Notes: generated from the sequence alone by a model not told the origin. A stretch of 64,000 nucleotides of DNA from Polycladidibacter hongkongensis (GCF_001561995.1 NZ_LLWC01000009.1:62001-126000), one strand, 5' to 3'; shown: positions 44,998-54,634, counted from the first letter of the stretch. Made by a program: numbers and translations.

Positions 44998-45987
44998 ATG
45001 TCTACTACACAATCCGGCAAGCTTGTCGTTGTGTTTGGCGCTTCCGGATTTGTCGGGCGCCACGTGGTGCGCGCATTGGCGCAAAAGGGCTATCGGGTTA
45101 GGGCAGCTGTACGCCGGCCTGATCTGGCAGAGCACCTGCAGCCACTAGGCAATCCCGGACAGATCATGCCTGTTCAAGCAAATCTGCGCAATCCTCAGTC
45201 TATTGCAGCAGCATTAAAAGGGGCGGATATCGCGATTAATCTGGTGGGCATCCTGTTCGAAACCGGCAAGCAAAGCTTTGCAGCTGTGCAGGCCGAAGGG
45301 CCGAAAGCGGTTGCTGAAGCGGCGAAAACAGCTGGTGTTGGTCAGTTCATCCATGTGTCTGCAATTGGAGCTGATGCCGACAGCGCTGCGGAGTACGGCC
45401 GCACAAAGGCCGCAGGCGAGCAAGCCGTACTGGCAACCCTTCCAGAAAGCATAATTTTGCGTCCCTCCATCATTTTTGGTCCAGAAGATGATTTCTTCAA
45501 TCGATTCGGCCGCATGGCGATGGTCTCGCCTGCACTACCGCTAATCGGAGGCGGTCACACAAAGCTGCAACCCGTTTTCGTTGGAGATGTCGCCGCAGCC
45601 GTGATGGCGGCGGTTGAAGGCCGGGCAAAGCCGGGCACTACCTACGAACTGGGCGGCCCTCAGGTACGCACTTTCCGCCAGTGCCTAGAGTTGTTGTGTC
45701 GCCAGATCAAGCGCAAACGTTTACTCGTCACCATACCATTTGGCATTGCCCGGTTGAAAGCGCGCGTCTTGCAGATCTTGCCAAATCCACTACTGACAGT
45801 GGATCAGATCAATTTGTTAAAGCAGGACAACGTCGTTAGCGAGGCCGCTAAAACAGAAGGGCGCACACTCGCCGATTTGGGCATTGCGCCACACTCTTTA
45901 GAGGCGATCCTGCCGTCATACCTTGAGCAATATATGCCCCATGGGCAATTTGACGTACGTCGCCCAGATCAGGTTGACGCTGAATAA
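44998..45987 (+). CDS. NDUFA9-like NAD(P)-binding SDR protein
   Basis: Atypical short-chain dehydrogenase of 329 residues with the N-terminal nucleotide motif GASGFVGRHVVRALA, and YGRTKAAGE in place of YxxxK. It belongs to the group annotated as complex I NDUFA9 subunit family. In alphaproteobacteria such proteins have been linked to complex I or quinone biology, while others act on unknown metabolites. The gene is followed by a terminator and is convergent with uppP. Confidence 0.85.
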   Translation: MSTTQSGKLVVVFGASGFVGRHVVRALAQKGYRVRAAVRRPDLAEHLQPLGNPGQIMPVQANLRNPQSIAAALKGADIAINLVGILFETGKQSFAAVQAEGPKAVAEAAKTAGVGQFIHVSAIGADADSAAEYGRTKAAGEQAVLATLPESIILRPSIIFGPEDDFFNRFGRMAMVSPALPLIGGGHTKLQPVFVGDVAAAVMAAVEGRAKPGTTYELGGPQVRTFRQCLELLCRQIKRKRLLVTIPFGIARLKARVLQILPNPLLTVDQINLLKQDNVVSEAAKTEGRTLADLGIAPHSLEAILPSYLEQYMPHGQFDVRRPDQVDAE

Positions 45988-45996
45988 AATGACAAC

Positions 45997-46027
45997 GGCC
46001 GCGATGCATTGGAGCACGCGGCCTTTT
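45997..46027 (+). terminator. Terminator of the NDUFA9-like gene
   Basis: GGCCGCG (45997-46003) pairs with CGCGGCC (46017-46023), followed by TTTTG. Confidence 0.75.
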
Positions 46028-46051
46028 GTGCGCTGCGTGAGGCAGGGCAAG

Positions 46052-46858
46052 CTAGCCAAATACCAGCAGCGCTGCCATGCCAACCCCGCCGACAATAATT
46101 CGCCAATAGGCGAACAGCGCAAAGCCATGGCGGCTAACAAAGTCGAGAAAGCTGCGCACCACAAATACGCCAGCCAGGAACGACATAACAAACCCAATGG
46201 CAATGAGCGTTGCATCATCGCTGCTTAGTACGTCGATGTTCTTGTAAAGGTCGTAGGCGAAGGCCCCTGCCATTGTCGGCATGGCCAAGAAGAACGAAAA
46301 CTCTGCCGCAGAGCGCTTGTCTGTTCCCATCAACAGAGCGCCTACAATGGTCGCGCCGCTGCGCGATACGCCGGGCACCATAGCAAGACACTGGCAGAAG
46401 CCAATTTTTATGCAAAGCCCTAGCGGGTAATCTGCGATATCGGTGTAGAGGGGGCTAGCCTTTCGCTTGTCCACCCACAGCATCACAAACCCACCCAGCA
46501 CCAGCACCACACAAACAAGCATGGGAGTTTCAAATAGAACGCTCTTGATAAACCCGTGCGCCAATACGCCAATAACAGCTGCAGGCAAAAAAGCCAGCAG
46601 TACACCCGCCGTTAGATGGCGTGAACGCGGCTCACTGCCAAGGGTTATCGCAATTTGCCACAGCCGACCAAAGTAGACAGAGAGAATCGCAAGGATCGCT
46701 CCCAGTTGTATCAAGACCTCAAATGTACGTCCGGTGCTTTCAAACCCGAGAAAATGCCCAATGAGCAGCAGATGGCCTGTGGAGGAAACCGGCAAAAACT
46801 CGGTTAACCCCTCGATGATGCCCAGCAGCACCGCTCCCACAATTGTTTCGCTTGTCAT
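46052..46858 (-). CDS. uppP: Undecaprenyl-diphosphate phosphatase UppP
   Basis: BacA/UppP of 268 residues with the two family motifs [15 protein letters not shown] near the N-terminus and [10 protein letters not shown] in the middle, containing the catalytic Glu, Ser and Arg residues, and about eight membrane helices. It recycles undecaprenyl pyrophosphate released by peptidoglycan and O-antigen synthesis. Start ATG 46858, divergent from the fzlA-like gene. Confidence 0.95.
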   Translation of the reverse strand: MTSETIVGAVLLGIIEGLTEFLPVSSTGHLLLIGHFLGFESTGRTFEVLIQLGAILAILSVYFGRLWQIAITLGSEPRSRHLTAGVLLAFLPAAVIGVLAHGFIKSVLFETPMLVCVVLVLGGFVMLWVDKRKASPLYTDIADYPLGLCIKIGFCQCLAMVPGVSRSGATIVGALLMGTDKRSAAEFSFFLAMPTMAGAFAYDLYKNIDVLSSDDATLIAIGFVMSFLAGVFVVRSFLDFVSRHGFALFAYWRIIVGGVGMAALLVFG

Positions 46859-46992
46859 AATTATCCCGTTTGCATCAAAAACTTGCGCGCGTCTTTTCGC
46901 TTTTTTTACCCAGGTGAATTAAGAGACATGAATTCGCCACGTTATGGTTAAAAAACAACTATTTGGTTACTGGTTCCTGCTATCGGTGTGTC

Positions 46993-47685
46993 ATGCTCAA
47001 GCTATACCATCACCCGTTTTCTCCGGCATCTCGTTTTACGCGTCTTATTCTTAGTGAATATGGCATCCCGTTCGAGTGCATCGTTGAGCTTCCTTGGGTG
47101 CGCCGCCGCGAGTTTTTGATGCTCAATCCGGCTGGTACTCTTCCTGTTTTACTGGAGAATGATGGCAAGCCTGTGTGCGGTGCCACAACTATCATGGAAT
47201 ACCTCGATGAAACATGGGGGTATTCCCGCGCGGATCGGCGATTGCTGCCAGATCACCCGCGTCAGCGGGCAGAGGTTCGTCGTTTGGTGGACTGGTTCCT
47301 GCACAAGTTTGAGGATGAGGTCTCCCGATATCTGGTTTATGAGCGGATCTATAAGCAGGAGATGCGTCATTCTGATGGCGGCGGTGCTCCCAATTCCGAG
47401 GCCCTGCGGGCCGCGCGCACGAATTTGCGTAATCACTTGCGCTTCATGGGCTATCTGGCTGAAACGCGACGTTGGTTGGCGGGGGACACCATGTCATTTG
47501 CTGATCTAGCTGCAGCTGCGCACATATCCTGCGCCGATTACTTGGGTGAAATCCTCTGGCAAAATGCGGAGTCAGTGAGAGGCTGGTACGCAAAGATCAA
47601 ATCCCGCCCGAGCTTCCGCCCGATTCTCACAGACAAAGTCTTGGGTATGCCACCCTCGCCAACATATGCTGATCTAGATTTTTAG
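46993..47685 (+). CDS. fzlA: GST-fold protein, probable FzlA division factor
   Basis: Glutathione S-transferase-fold protein of 230 residues. The N-terminus LKLYHHPFSPASRFTRLILSE and LNPAGTLPVLLE match FzlA, which in Caulobacter and Agrobacterium binds FtsZ, curves its filaments and is needed for constriction; it has no known GST activity. The start was taken at ATG 46993 (MLKLYHHP). Proximity to uppP, needed for septal wall synthesis, fits. An ordinary GST of unknown substrate is the alternative. Confidence 0.7.
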   Translation: MLKLYHHPFSPASRFTRLILSEYGIPFECIVELPWVRRREFLMLNPAGTLPVLLENDGKPVCGATTIMEYLDETWGYSRADRRLLPDHPRQRAEVRRLVDWFLHKFEDEVSRYLVYERIYKQEMRHSDGGGAPNSEALRAARTNLRNHLRFMGYLAETRRWLAGDTMSFADLAAAAHISCADYLGEILWQNAESVRGWYAKIKSRPSFRPILTDKVLGMPPSPTYADLDF

Positions 47686-47731
47686 CGGGTAACTTGCTAA
47701 GCCCTGCTGATTCTCAGCAGAAAGGGCAACA

Positions 47732-48865
47732 GTGCAGAAAACCAAGGGTCAAAAGCTGAAGGACGAAGTTTCCAAGCGCGCAAAAGCGCTGGGATTCGAT
47801 CTTGTCCGTGTCACTTCCGCTGATATCGGCAGTGTGGCTGGCGACCGTCTGCGCCAATACGTGGCGGCAGGCTATCATGGATCGATGCTATGGATGCCCG
47901 AGACCTTGGAGCGCCGCTCTCACCCGCAAAATCTCTGGAATGAAGTCCGCAGTATTGTCGTTCTTGCTATGAATTACGGCCCTGATGAGGATCCGCGCCC
48001 TGATCTTCAGCACAAATCAAGCGGCAATATTTCGGTCTATGCTCGCAATCGCGATTATCATGACCTCATCAAAGGCAAGCTGAAAGAGGTGGCGTCCTTG
48101 CTAGCCTCGCGTGGTGGTGAGGATGTCAAAGTTTTTGTAGATACAGCGCCGGTCATGGAAAAGCCCATCGCCCAACTGGCGGGCACGGGCTGGCAGGGCA
48201 AACACACCAACCTTGTTTCAAGAGAACTGGGCAGCTGGTTCTTTCTGGGCACGATTTTCACCAGCGCCGAGCTGCCAGAAGATACGGCAGAAATAGATCA
48301 TTGTGGCAAGTGTTGGCGGTGCTTGGAGGCGTGCCCGACCAATGCCTTCCCTGCACCTTATCAGCTGGATGCACGCCGTTGCATCTCTTACCTGACGATC
48401 GAGCACGCTGGGCCAATCGCCCATGAATTTCGCGCCGCAATGGGCAATCGTATCTATGGTTGCGATGATTGCCTTGCAGCATGCCCATGGAATAAATTTG
48501 CCCAATCCGCCAAGGAAATGAAGCTGCAAGCCCGCACCGATCTGGTGCGCCCGCCGCTGCAACAATTTCTAAGCTTTGATGATGCGACGTTTCGCAAGTT
48601 CTTCTCCGGCTCGCCCATAAAGCGCATTGGCCGCAACCGCTTCATTCGCAATTGCTTAATTGCAGCAGGTAACAGCGAGGATGCCAGCCTCATTCCCCAA
48701 GTAACAAGCAAGCTGGGCGAACCAGACGCCGTTGTGCGTGGTGCAGCTGTATGGGCACTCTCGCGCCTGTGTGATGCACAAACTTTGCGCAGCCTTCAGC
48801 TCGCTAATGCACCATTTGAACAGGATGCAGCAGTTCTGGCAGAGTGGCAGCAGGCCACAGCCTAG
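47732..48865 (+). CDS. queG: Epoxyqueuosine reductase QueG
   Basis: Cobalamin- and Fe-S-dependent reductase of 377 residues. Two ferredoxin-like clusters: CGKCWRCLEACPTNAF and CDDCLAACPWNKF; a HEAT-like C-terminus (DASLIPQVTSKLGEPDAVVRGAAVWALSRL). It makes the last step of queuosine in tRNA wobble position 34. Start GTG 47732 has an AAGGG site. The stop codon overlaps that of rppH on the other strand (CTAG at 48862-48865). Confidence 0.95.
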   Translation: MQKTKGQKLKDEVSKRAKALGFDLVRVTSADIGSVAGDRLRQYVAAGYHGSMLWMPETLERRSHPQNLWNEVRSIVVLAMNYGPDEDPRPDLQHKSSGNISVYARNRDYHDLIKGKLKEVASLLASRGGEDVKVFVDTAPVMEKPIAQLAGTGWQGKHTNLVSRELGSWFFLGTIFTSAELPEDTAEIDHCGKCWRCLEACPTNAFPAPYQLDARRCISYLTIEHAGPIAHEFRAAMGNRIYGCDDCLAACPWNKFAQSAKEMKLQARTDLVRPPLQQFLSFDDATFRKFFSGSPIKRIGRNRFIRNCLIAAGNSEDASLIPQVTSKLGEPDAVVRGAAVWALSRLCDAQTLRSLQLANAPFEQDAAVLAEWQQATA

Positions 48866-49356
48866 GCAGTATGCTGCGAAAACGCAGCAATAACTTGTTG
48901 GTAGACTTCTCGTTTAAACGGCACAATGAGTTTGGGCACCTCGTCCGCGTCCACCCATCGCCATTCGCTGAATTCTTGCGCGTGCCCATCAGGTGGGGTC
49001 AGGATGTTAATCTCGCTGTCGGCACCGGTAAACCGCATGGCAAACCAGCGTTGTTTCTGTCCCTTGTAGCGGCCACGCTTGCTGTTAAACTGCACCTCCG
49101 GCGGAAAATCATAGCTAAACCAGCCAGAATTCTGCCCAAGGATCTCGACGGAGCGAACAGAGGTTTCTTCAAAAAGTTCGCGCAGTGCAGCTGCTTGCGC
49201 ATCCTCACCTTCGTCAATCCCTCCCTGCGGCATTTGCCAGGCGAAGGCATCATCAACAGGGGTCTTGTCGCCAAACCGTTTGCCAATCCACACTTTACCG
49301 GAGTTGTTGATCAACATGATCCCCACGCAGGGACGATACAAACTCAAATCTATCAT
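48862..49356 (-). CDS. rppH: RNA pyrophosphohydrolase RppH
   Basis: Nudix hydrolase of 164 residues; Nudix box GGIDEGEDAQAAALRELFEE (residues about 42-61) and the RppH/IalA segment YRPCVGIMLIN. It removes pyrophosphate from the 5' end of mRNA (or diadenosine polyphosphates) and so triggers decay. The start overlaps the stop of the preceding deacetylase gene by 4 bases. In pathogenic relatives this is the invasion-associated IalA. Confidence 0.93.
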   Translation of the reverse strand: MIDLSLYRPCVGIMLINNSGKVWIGKRFGDKTPVDDAFAWQMPQGGIDEGEDAQAAALRELFEETSVRSVEILGQNSGWFSYDFPPEVQFNSKRGRYKGQKQRWFAMRFTGADSEINILTPPDGHAQEFSEWRWVDADEVPKLIVPFKREVYQQVIAAFSQHTA

Positions 49357-50477
49357 TGGGATTTCACTGCAATATTAGGGTCGGTTGCTAAAGCGCTGAC
49401 TGGCACCAATGCGAGCCCGCGTGCTTCGAGCCCCTCACTCCACTTGGCTAATTCTCGCACTGTCAGCGGAAATGCTGTCGCCGAGGCGACTGCATATCCG
49501 CGGCGGCGCGCAATGCTCTCCAGCTCCATGAGCTGCGCGGTGATAGCCTCACTAGAAAGCTTGGAATCAACCACCAGATCAGCCTTTGCAAACGGCAACT
49601 TGAAGTTCTTGGCGGCTTTGGAAGCGATCGATGTCGCCGCGCTGCCATCATCCATAAACATCAAGCCGCGAGCGCGCAACGCGGCCAGCAAATCTTCCAT
49701 CGGTTTTTGCTTGGCCATAAACCTGCCACCCATGGCATTAACAATGCCAACATAGTTGGTTGATTGTGCCAGAACCCACTCCAACTTATCCAGATTGTCG
49801 GCTGCCGATGCGCCAATCAACAGGCTATGTGGCCCCGGATCGTTGTTGGGATAGTCAAACGGCTCTAGCGGCGCTTGCATAAGCAGTTCGTGCCCCGCGT
49901 CGCGCGCCTGTTTCATCCAAGTGATAAGGTCATCGCCATAAGGGGAGAGCGCAAGAGTAATGTCGGCAGGCAAATCTGCGATAGCCATATTTGACACCGC
50001 TTCGCTTTGACCAACGCCGGACAAAACAATGGCCACACGCGCTTGACGGGCTGCAAGCGGTGAAACTGGCCGGGCATAGGCATCTACCGGCCGCGTTCCA
50101 TCCTCGCCTATCTGCGGGAGAAGACCATAACGGCCTGCTTCGGCCAAAGCAGGAATAGGGGCACTCGGCAAGGATGCTGGCGCAGTAAATGTGTTGGCAG
50201 CTTCAGTCGCTTGCGCCTTTGGATCTGCGCCATCTGCTTGCGCCATATCCATGTCAACAACGCCGATATCCTTTTGGGAAATGCCATCCAAATGCTGCGA
50301 AAGCGCAACCTCTGCACTTGGCTCCCCACCAAATGGATCATCTACCACCGATACCCAGATTGCGCCAGTGGTCACCAACAGCGTAATAACGGCGATACCG
50401 ATCAGCCCGTAAGGCAGCCGAAACAGTCGCTTGCCCTTATCAAGGCCTAGAGGTGCGGTTAAGTCGCTCCCAGCCAT
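49353..50477 (-). CDS. Divergent polysaccharide deacetylase family protein
   Basis: Protein of 374 residues with one N-terminal membrane helix (LIGIAVITLLVTTGAIWVSVV) and a periplasmic domain of the divergent polysaccharide deacetylase family (VAIVLSGVGQSEAV, LSPYGDDLITWMKQARDAGHELLMQAPLEPFDYPNNDPGPHSLL). The usual NodB metal site is not evident, so catalytic action is uncertain. It sits in the envC-ctpA-(this)-rppH series that is conserved in alphaproteobacteria and may join in septal wall remodelling. Start ATG 50477 was chosen; the longer frame runs into the ctpA hairpin. Confidence 0.85.
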   Translation of the reverse strand: MAGSDLTAPLGLDKGKRLFRLPYGLIGIAVITLLVTTGAIWVSVVDDPFGGEPSAEVALSQHLDGISQKDIGVVDMDMAQADGADPKAQATEAANTFTAPASLPSAPIPALAEAGRYGLLPQIGEDGTRPVDAYARPVSPLAARQARVAIVLSGVGQSEAVSNMAIADLPADITLALSPYGDDLITWMKQARDAGHELLMQAPLEPFDYPNNDPGPHSLLIGASAADNLDKLEWVLAQSTNYVGIVNAMGGRFMAKQKPMEDLLAALRARGLMFMDDGSAATSIASKAAKNFKLPFAKADLVVDSKLSSEAITAQLMELESIARRRGYAVASATAFPLTVRELAKWSEGLEARGLALVPVSALATDPNIAVKSQ

Positions 50478-50521
50478 GTTGCCCCCAAAAACGTCAAGAA
50501 AAGCGCCCCGTAAGGCGAATT

Positions 50522-50548
50522 GAACAGGGCACGGCAAGCGCCCTGTTC
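50522..50548 (-). terminator. Intercistronic hairpin after ctpA
   Basis: GAACAGGGC and GCCCTGTTC form a 9-bp stem with a 9-base loop between ctpA and the deacetylase gene. No good T tract follows on the minus strand. Confidence 0.5.
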
Positions 50549-50559
50549 CAGCTATTGTC

Positions 50560-51894
50560 TTACTTGGATGCGCGGTTTTCGTCTACCGGCGGAAACGCTT
50601 CATCGGTCTTTGTGCCGCGAAGCAGATCCAAGGCCATATTGAGCTGCGTGTCTTTGGTCTTATCACGCGGCACGTAGGCTTGACTACCGGAGCCATCCTC
50701 ATCTTCCTGATCGCCCTCTAGGTGACCGCGCAGGCCTGCCTCACCCTTGGTTTCAACCAATGCGCCCTTTAGCTCCTCAGGCAACTCCTGCAGCACACGG
50801 ATATCCGGCTTAATGCCTTTTGCTTGGATCGACGTGCCTGATGGGGTGTAGTAGCGCGCGGTTGTTAGACGAATTGCGCCATTTGCGCCAAGTGGGATGA
50901 TGGTTTGTACCGACCCCTTGCCGAACGTGCGTGTCCCAAGAATGGTGGCCCGGCGATGATCTTGCAACGCACCGGCAACAATTTCGGAAGCAGAAGCCGA
51001 ACCGCCATTTACCAACACAATGATTGGTAGCCCATCACTCAGATCGCCATTGCGTGCATTGTAGCGCTGGGTTTCTTCTGGGTCGCGCCCTCGGGTGGAG
51101 ACAATCTCGCCGCGATTAAGGAAATCATCGGATACCGCAATGGCTTGATCTAGCAGGCCACCAGGATTATTCCGCAAATCCAGAACAAAACCCTTAAGCT
51201 TGTCCTTGCCGATTTCCTTTTCCAGTTCGCTGATGGCTTTTTCTATGCCCACTTGGGTTTGTTCGTTAAACTGAGTGATGCGAATATAACCAACATCTTC
51301 CTCAGAGTTCCAACGGACCGAGCGGATCTTGATAATGTCGCGCGTGATGGTGATTTTTAGCGGCTCATTCGCGCCTTTGCGACGCACAGTGATCTCGATG
51401 TCGGTATCAACTGGACCGCGCATCTTCTTAACTGCGTCGTTCAGCGTCAGGCCCATGACCTGCTCGCCATCAAGGTGGGTGATAAGATCGCCCGCTTGCA
51501 CGCCTGCCTTGTAGGCGGGTGTATCGTCAATCGGCGCGACAACCTTGACCAAGCCATCTTCCATAGTCACTTCAATGCCGAGCCCGCCAAACTCGCCACG
51601 GGTCTGCACCTGCATGTCCTTGAAGTTCTCAGGCGGCAAGTAGCTGGAATGTGGGTCCAGATCTGTCAGCATGCCGTTGATTGCGGCTTCGATCAGCTTG
51701 GAATCTGTCGGCTCTTCAACATAGTCCGCCCGCACACGCTCGAAAACATCACCAAACAGGTTAAGTTGCTTGTAAGTGTCTGCTGGCGCAGCCATCGCCG
51801 GCTGAGTGATCTGAACCTGTTGCTCGCTGGTGCTGATAACAGCAAGTGCTCCAAGGGCCACACCTGCAAGCATAAGCATGAGATTTCTCATCAT
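50560..51894 (-). CDS. ctpA: Carboxy-terminal processing protease CtpA (S41)
   Basis: S41 protease of 444 residues: signal/anchor (LMLMLAGVALGALAVIS), PDZ domain (GLGIEVTMEDGLVKVVAPI), and the Ser-Lys dyad in GGSASASEIVAGAL and GTRTFGKGSVQT. It cleaves periplasmic proteins from their C-termini and in alphaproteobacteria affects cell-wall hydrolases. The ATG at 51894 overlaps the envC stop by 4 bases, so both are coupled; an N-terminal extension in the open frame is ignored. Confidence 0.95.
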   Translation of the reverse strand: MMRNLMLMLAGVALGALAVISTSEQQVQITQPAMAAPADTYKQLNLFGDVFERVRADYVEEPTDSKLIEAAINGMLTDLDPHSSYLPPENFKDMQVQTRGEFGGLGIEVTMEDGLVKVVAPIDDTPAYKAGVQAGDLITHLDGEQVMGLTLNDAVKKMRGPVDTDIEITVRRKGANEPLKITITRDIIKIRSVRWNSEEDVGYIRITQFNEQTQVGIEKAISELEKEIGKDKLKGFVLDLRNNPGGLLDQAIAVSDDFLNRGEIVSTRGRDPEETQRYNARNGDLSDGLPIIVLVNGGSASASEIVAGALQDHRRATILGTRTFGKGSVQTIIPLGANGAIRLTTARYYTPSGTSIQAKGIKPDIRVLQELPEELKGALVETKGEAGLRGHLEGDQEDEDGSGSQAYVPRDKTKDTQLNMALDLLRGTKTDEAFPPVDENRASK

Positions 51895-53237
51895 CCACGA
51901 ACCTTTTTGTTGTCGGCACTGGCCCACCATGGGGTCGGGTCTATAGCCTTGCCGTCTTTCCTAAATTCTAAATAGAGCACTGGCGCCTCCGAGCTAATAT
52001 TCAAAGTCGCAGCACTGGCTAGTCGTTTTTCGCCCATGCGGGCAATGGGTTCTCCGGCCAGAACAAACTGACCCAATTCTACATCAATCTCATCCATCCC
52101 CGCCAACAACAGCAAATAGTCATCACCCACATTCAGGATAACCATCTGCCCGTAGGAGCGGTATTCTCCGGCAAAGGCCACCCAGCCATCCGCAGGAGAG
52201 GTGACTTGCGCCTTGGGCCGCGAAATGAGCAGCGCACCTTTGGTTGTCCCGCCAAATCCATCATCGCTACCAAACTCTTGCACCACCGTGCCGGAAAGCG
52301 GTAGCGGCAGCAAGCCCTTGGCTTTTGCGAAGGCGACTTTGGGGGCAAGCCGCCCCGGATCAGAAAAGGGATCGCCCGCTGCGGGGTTAATCAGCTGCTG
52401 CTCCTCCGCCTTTTTCGCAGCCTCCGCTGCCAGCTTGGCACTGGAGATTTCACTTTGTAGTGTAGCAAGTAACTCTTTCAAAGAGGTTGCTTTGGCGGCA
52501 AGCGCTTCTGCCTTGGCTTTTTCTGCGGCCAGCTGTGTCGCGCTGCGCTCGCGGTCCTGCCTTTTTTTCTCAAGTAATAGTTTAACTTTGGTTTGTTCTT
52601 CCGCCAGTTGTGTTGCGCCAAGCTTGTAACGGTTTCGCTCGGCTTCGATCTCGCCGCGCAATCGCGATAACTCCGCCAAATCACTAGCCAAAGCCTCTGC
52701 TTCTACGCGGATTTCTGGCATAACGGCATTGAGTAGGATAGCGCTACGCACCGCGGAAAGCGCATCTTGAGGCCGAACAGCAAGGGCAGGAGGCGGACGA
52801 TGACCAATGCGCTGCAGCGCGCCCAAAACCTCTGCAAGGACATCCCGTCGCTCGTTAAGTGACACGCGAACGGCATCTTCGTTCACCCGGTGGCGCGCCA
52901 ACCGCCCCTCGGTGGCAAGCAGCTGGCTCTCCAGACGTTTCATGCGCTCACCTGCACGGATTAATTCACTGTTAAGAGTTTCTCTGTCGCGATCAAGCCC
53001 ACGAATTTCGCGAGTTATCTCCTGCAGGCGCGTTTGCCCAAGCGTAATAGAGCGGTTGAGCTCTTCCAGCTCTGCTTCCCGAGCCCTTTTTTGTTCTAGC
53101 GCTTGCTGCTCTTTGGCAACAGCATCGCTTTTTGCTGAAGCGCGGGCCTCAGGTGCAGCGGTCGCTAGCCCCAACAGCAACGCGATGAGGCATAGCCCGA
53201 AGCGTCCGGTGCATTTGCGCGCTGTTGAAACTGTCAT
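51891..53237 (-). CDS. envC: EnvC-type murein hydrolase activator
   Basis: Protein of 448 residues: signal peptide, long coiled coil (about 35-290) and a C-terminal LytM (M23) domain (VTSPADGWVAFAGEYRSYGQMVIL). The zinc ligands expected in an active LytM (HxxxD and HxH) are absent: the region reads TTKGALLIS and YLLLLAGM. Such degenerate EnvC proteins activate amidases at the divisome rather than cut themselves. Start at ATG 53237, where the signal peptide begins. Confidence 0.9.
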   Translation of the reverse strand: MTVSTARKCTGRFGLCLIALLLGLATAAPEARASAKSDAVAKEQQALEQKRAREAELEELNRSITLGQTRLQEITREIRGLDRDRETLNSELIRAGERMKRLESQLLATEGRLARHRVNEDAVRVSLNERRDVLAEVLGALQRIGHRPPPALAVRPQDALSAVRSAILLNAVMPEIRVEAEALASDLAELSRLRGEIEAERNRYKLGATQLAEEQTKVKLLLEKKRQDRERSATQLAAEKAKAEALAAKATSLKELLATLQSEISSAKLAAEAAKKAEEQQLINPAAGDPFSDPGRLAPKVAFAKAKGLLPLPLSGTVVQEFGSDDGFGGTTKGALLISRPKAQVTSPADGWVAFAGEYRSYGQMVILNVGDDYLLLLAGMDEIDVELGQFVLAGEPIARMGEKRLASAATLNISSEAPVLYLEFRKDGKAIDPTPWWASADNKKVRG

Positions 53238-53607
53238 TGACCGTAATATCCCAAAATGAAACCCGAGAAAATAATGGGGGCAGGGCGTTAAGGAAGTGTC
53301 AACCACAAATCAACAAATCCATTTATTAGGTCTTATACAGCAATTACGGCGAACAAGGGGCGTGTATCATACTTCACAAATAGATGGTGTGCTGACCGAA
53401 AAATTGCATCAGACAAGCGCCACAGCAGCGACTTGACACTTAGCGCCAACACCTGATACCAAATGCTCGTCTGGGCTGGTGCCGCCCGCCGCTCACAACT
53501 CATGGTGAAGGTGCCCTCGTGTTCATCCAACATGCTTAATTTAGAGATCGCGTGTCTGGTAATGTGAGCAACTGACAGTTTTGGCGATGTCTTAAAGAGG
53601 CATGGAA
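53238..53607. other. Intergenic region between envC and the Glyoxalase_8 gene
   Basis: 370 bases between two divergent genes. A TTGACA box is present on each strand (minus, 53302-53297, with CATTAT 20 bases on; plus, 53433-53438, with a poor -10). The 100-codon open frame here on the minus strand has no recognisable features. No repeat or RNA gene seen. Confidence 0.4.
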
Positions 53608-54060
53608 ATGACCAGAACCCGAAAAAACCAAGCACCTAAGCTCCAAGAATTAAAGAATAACGCAAAATCCTTGCGTGCGGCGCTGGCAGAAAAAGATCAG
53701 CTGATCAGCCACTCCCAGTCACTGGAAATTACTGCGCGCCAACATGGCTATAAGGATTGGAACAGTGCTGCTGCTGGCACTGTACAGAAGCAGAAATCTC
53801 AGGCCTTACAGCTCGGGCGGAGTGTTGCGGGAACCTATCTCAACCAAGAGTTCAAAGGCCAGTTGCTAGCAGTTCGTACACTCCAAGGTGGACAATACAT
53901 GCAGATAACAGTGCAGCTTGAAAAGCCGGTTGATGTTGTGTCGTTTGATAGTTTTTCGAATTACCGCAGCCGCATAACCTGCACACTCGATAAATCGGGC
54001 AGATCACTCGACACCACCAGCGATGGCACCCCCCATATGCAACTGGGTCATTCGCGGTGA
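53608..54060 (+). CDS. Glyoxalase_8-like small protein
   Basis: Protein of 150 residues. The N-terminal half (KLQELKNNAKSLRAALAEK, ISHSQSLEITARQHGYKDWN) matches the short alpha-helical domain found in proteins annotated as glyoxalase superfamily protein (PF20066). The C-terminal half is a beta-rich region without a name. Despite the label there is no glyoxalase metal site visible, so the function is unknown. ATG 53608 with AAGAGG seven bases before is preferred to 53602. The stop overlaps the rlmH stop region by 13 bases, convergently. Confidence 0.7.
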   Translation: MTRTRKNQAPKLQELKNNAKSLRAALAEKDQLISHSQSLEITARQHGYKDWNSAAAGTVQKQKSQALQLGRSVAGTYLNQEFKGQLLAVRTLQGGQYMQITVQLEKPVDVVSFDSFSNYRSRITCTLDKSGRSLDTTSDGTPHMQLGHSR

Positions 54061-54530
54061 TAGGGATGGCCGCTTAGAATTGTAATCGCGCGGTATATTT
54101 GCTCCGCGCACAGGATCCGCACAATCTGGTGAGGCCATGTCATCGCACCAAGTGCGAGTTTGAGGTCGGCGCGGGTAAGTAGGTCTCCCCCGTGCCCATC
54201 TGCACCACCAATGGCTAACACCACATCACTAGTGCCTTGACCGCTCCAGCTGCCCAGCTTCTGCGCAAAATCTTTTGAACTTGGCGTTTTTCCGCGCTCA
54301 TCAAGCACAATTAGCTTGGCGCCACTAGGCATAGCTTTCAGCAGCGCAGCGGCTTCTTCGGCTTTTCGCTCTGCGCTCCGCCCGGCGCGGCTCTCCATAA
54401 GTTCCAGCAGTTTTACATCGGTAAAGCCAACGCCGCGTCCAGCTTTCCGCGCGCGATCAATATAGCGCTGGTACAATTCACGCTCTGCGCCGGCTTTCAT
54501 TTTGCCAACGCATGCAATGGTAATCTTCAT
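54048..54530 (-). CDS. rlmH: 23S rRNA pseudouridine-1915 N3-methyltransferase RlmH
   Basis: SPOUT-class methyltransferase of 160 residues, with LDERGKTPSSKDFA, IGGADGHG (SAM knot) and the C-terminal YRAITILSGHPYHRE. It modifies pseudouridine 1915 in 23S helix 69. ATG 54530 (MKITIACVG) is the family start; the longer frame overlaps rsfS. It follows rsfS, an ordinary rhizobial arrangement. Confidence 0.96.
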   Translation of the reverse strand: MKITIACVGKMKAGAERELYQRYIDRARKAGRGVGFTDVKLLELMESRAGRSAERKAEEAAALLKAMPSGAKLIVLDERGKTPSSKDFAQKLGSWSGQGTSDVVLAIGGADGHGGDLLTRADLKLALGAMTWPHQIVRILCAEQIYRAITILSGHPYHRE

Positions 54531-54634
54531 AGGAGCTCTAAAAAAAGCGCAGGCAAGCAATGGCGGGCGCCACAGCCTGCGCAACAAAACCGTAGGCGGC
54601 GGGAGAGTGCGTTGCCACACGCGCCCGTAGCACC

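Noticed and set aside
53333-53635. 100-residue minus-strand open frame upstream of envC
   Set aside because: No ribosome site, no domain, and it overlaps the start of the plus-strand gene at 53608.
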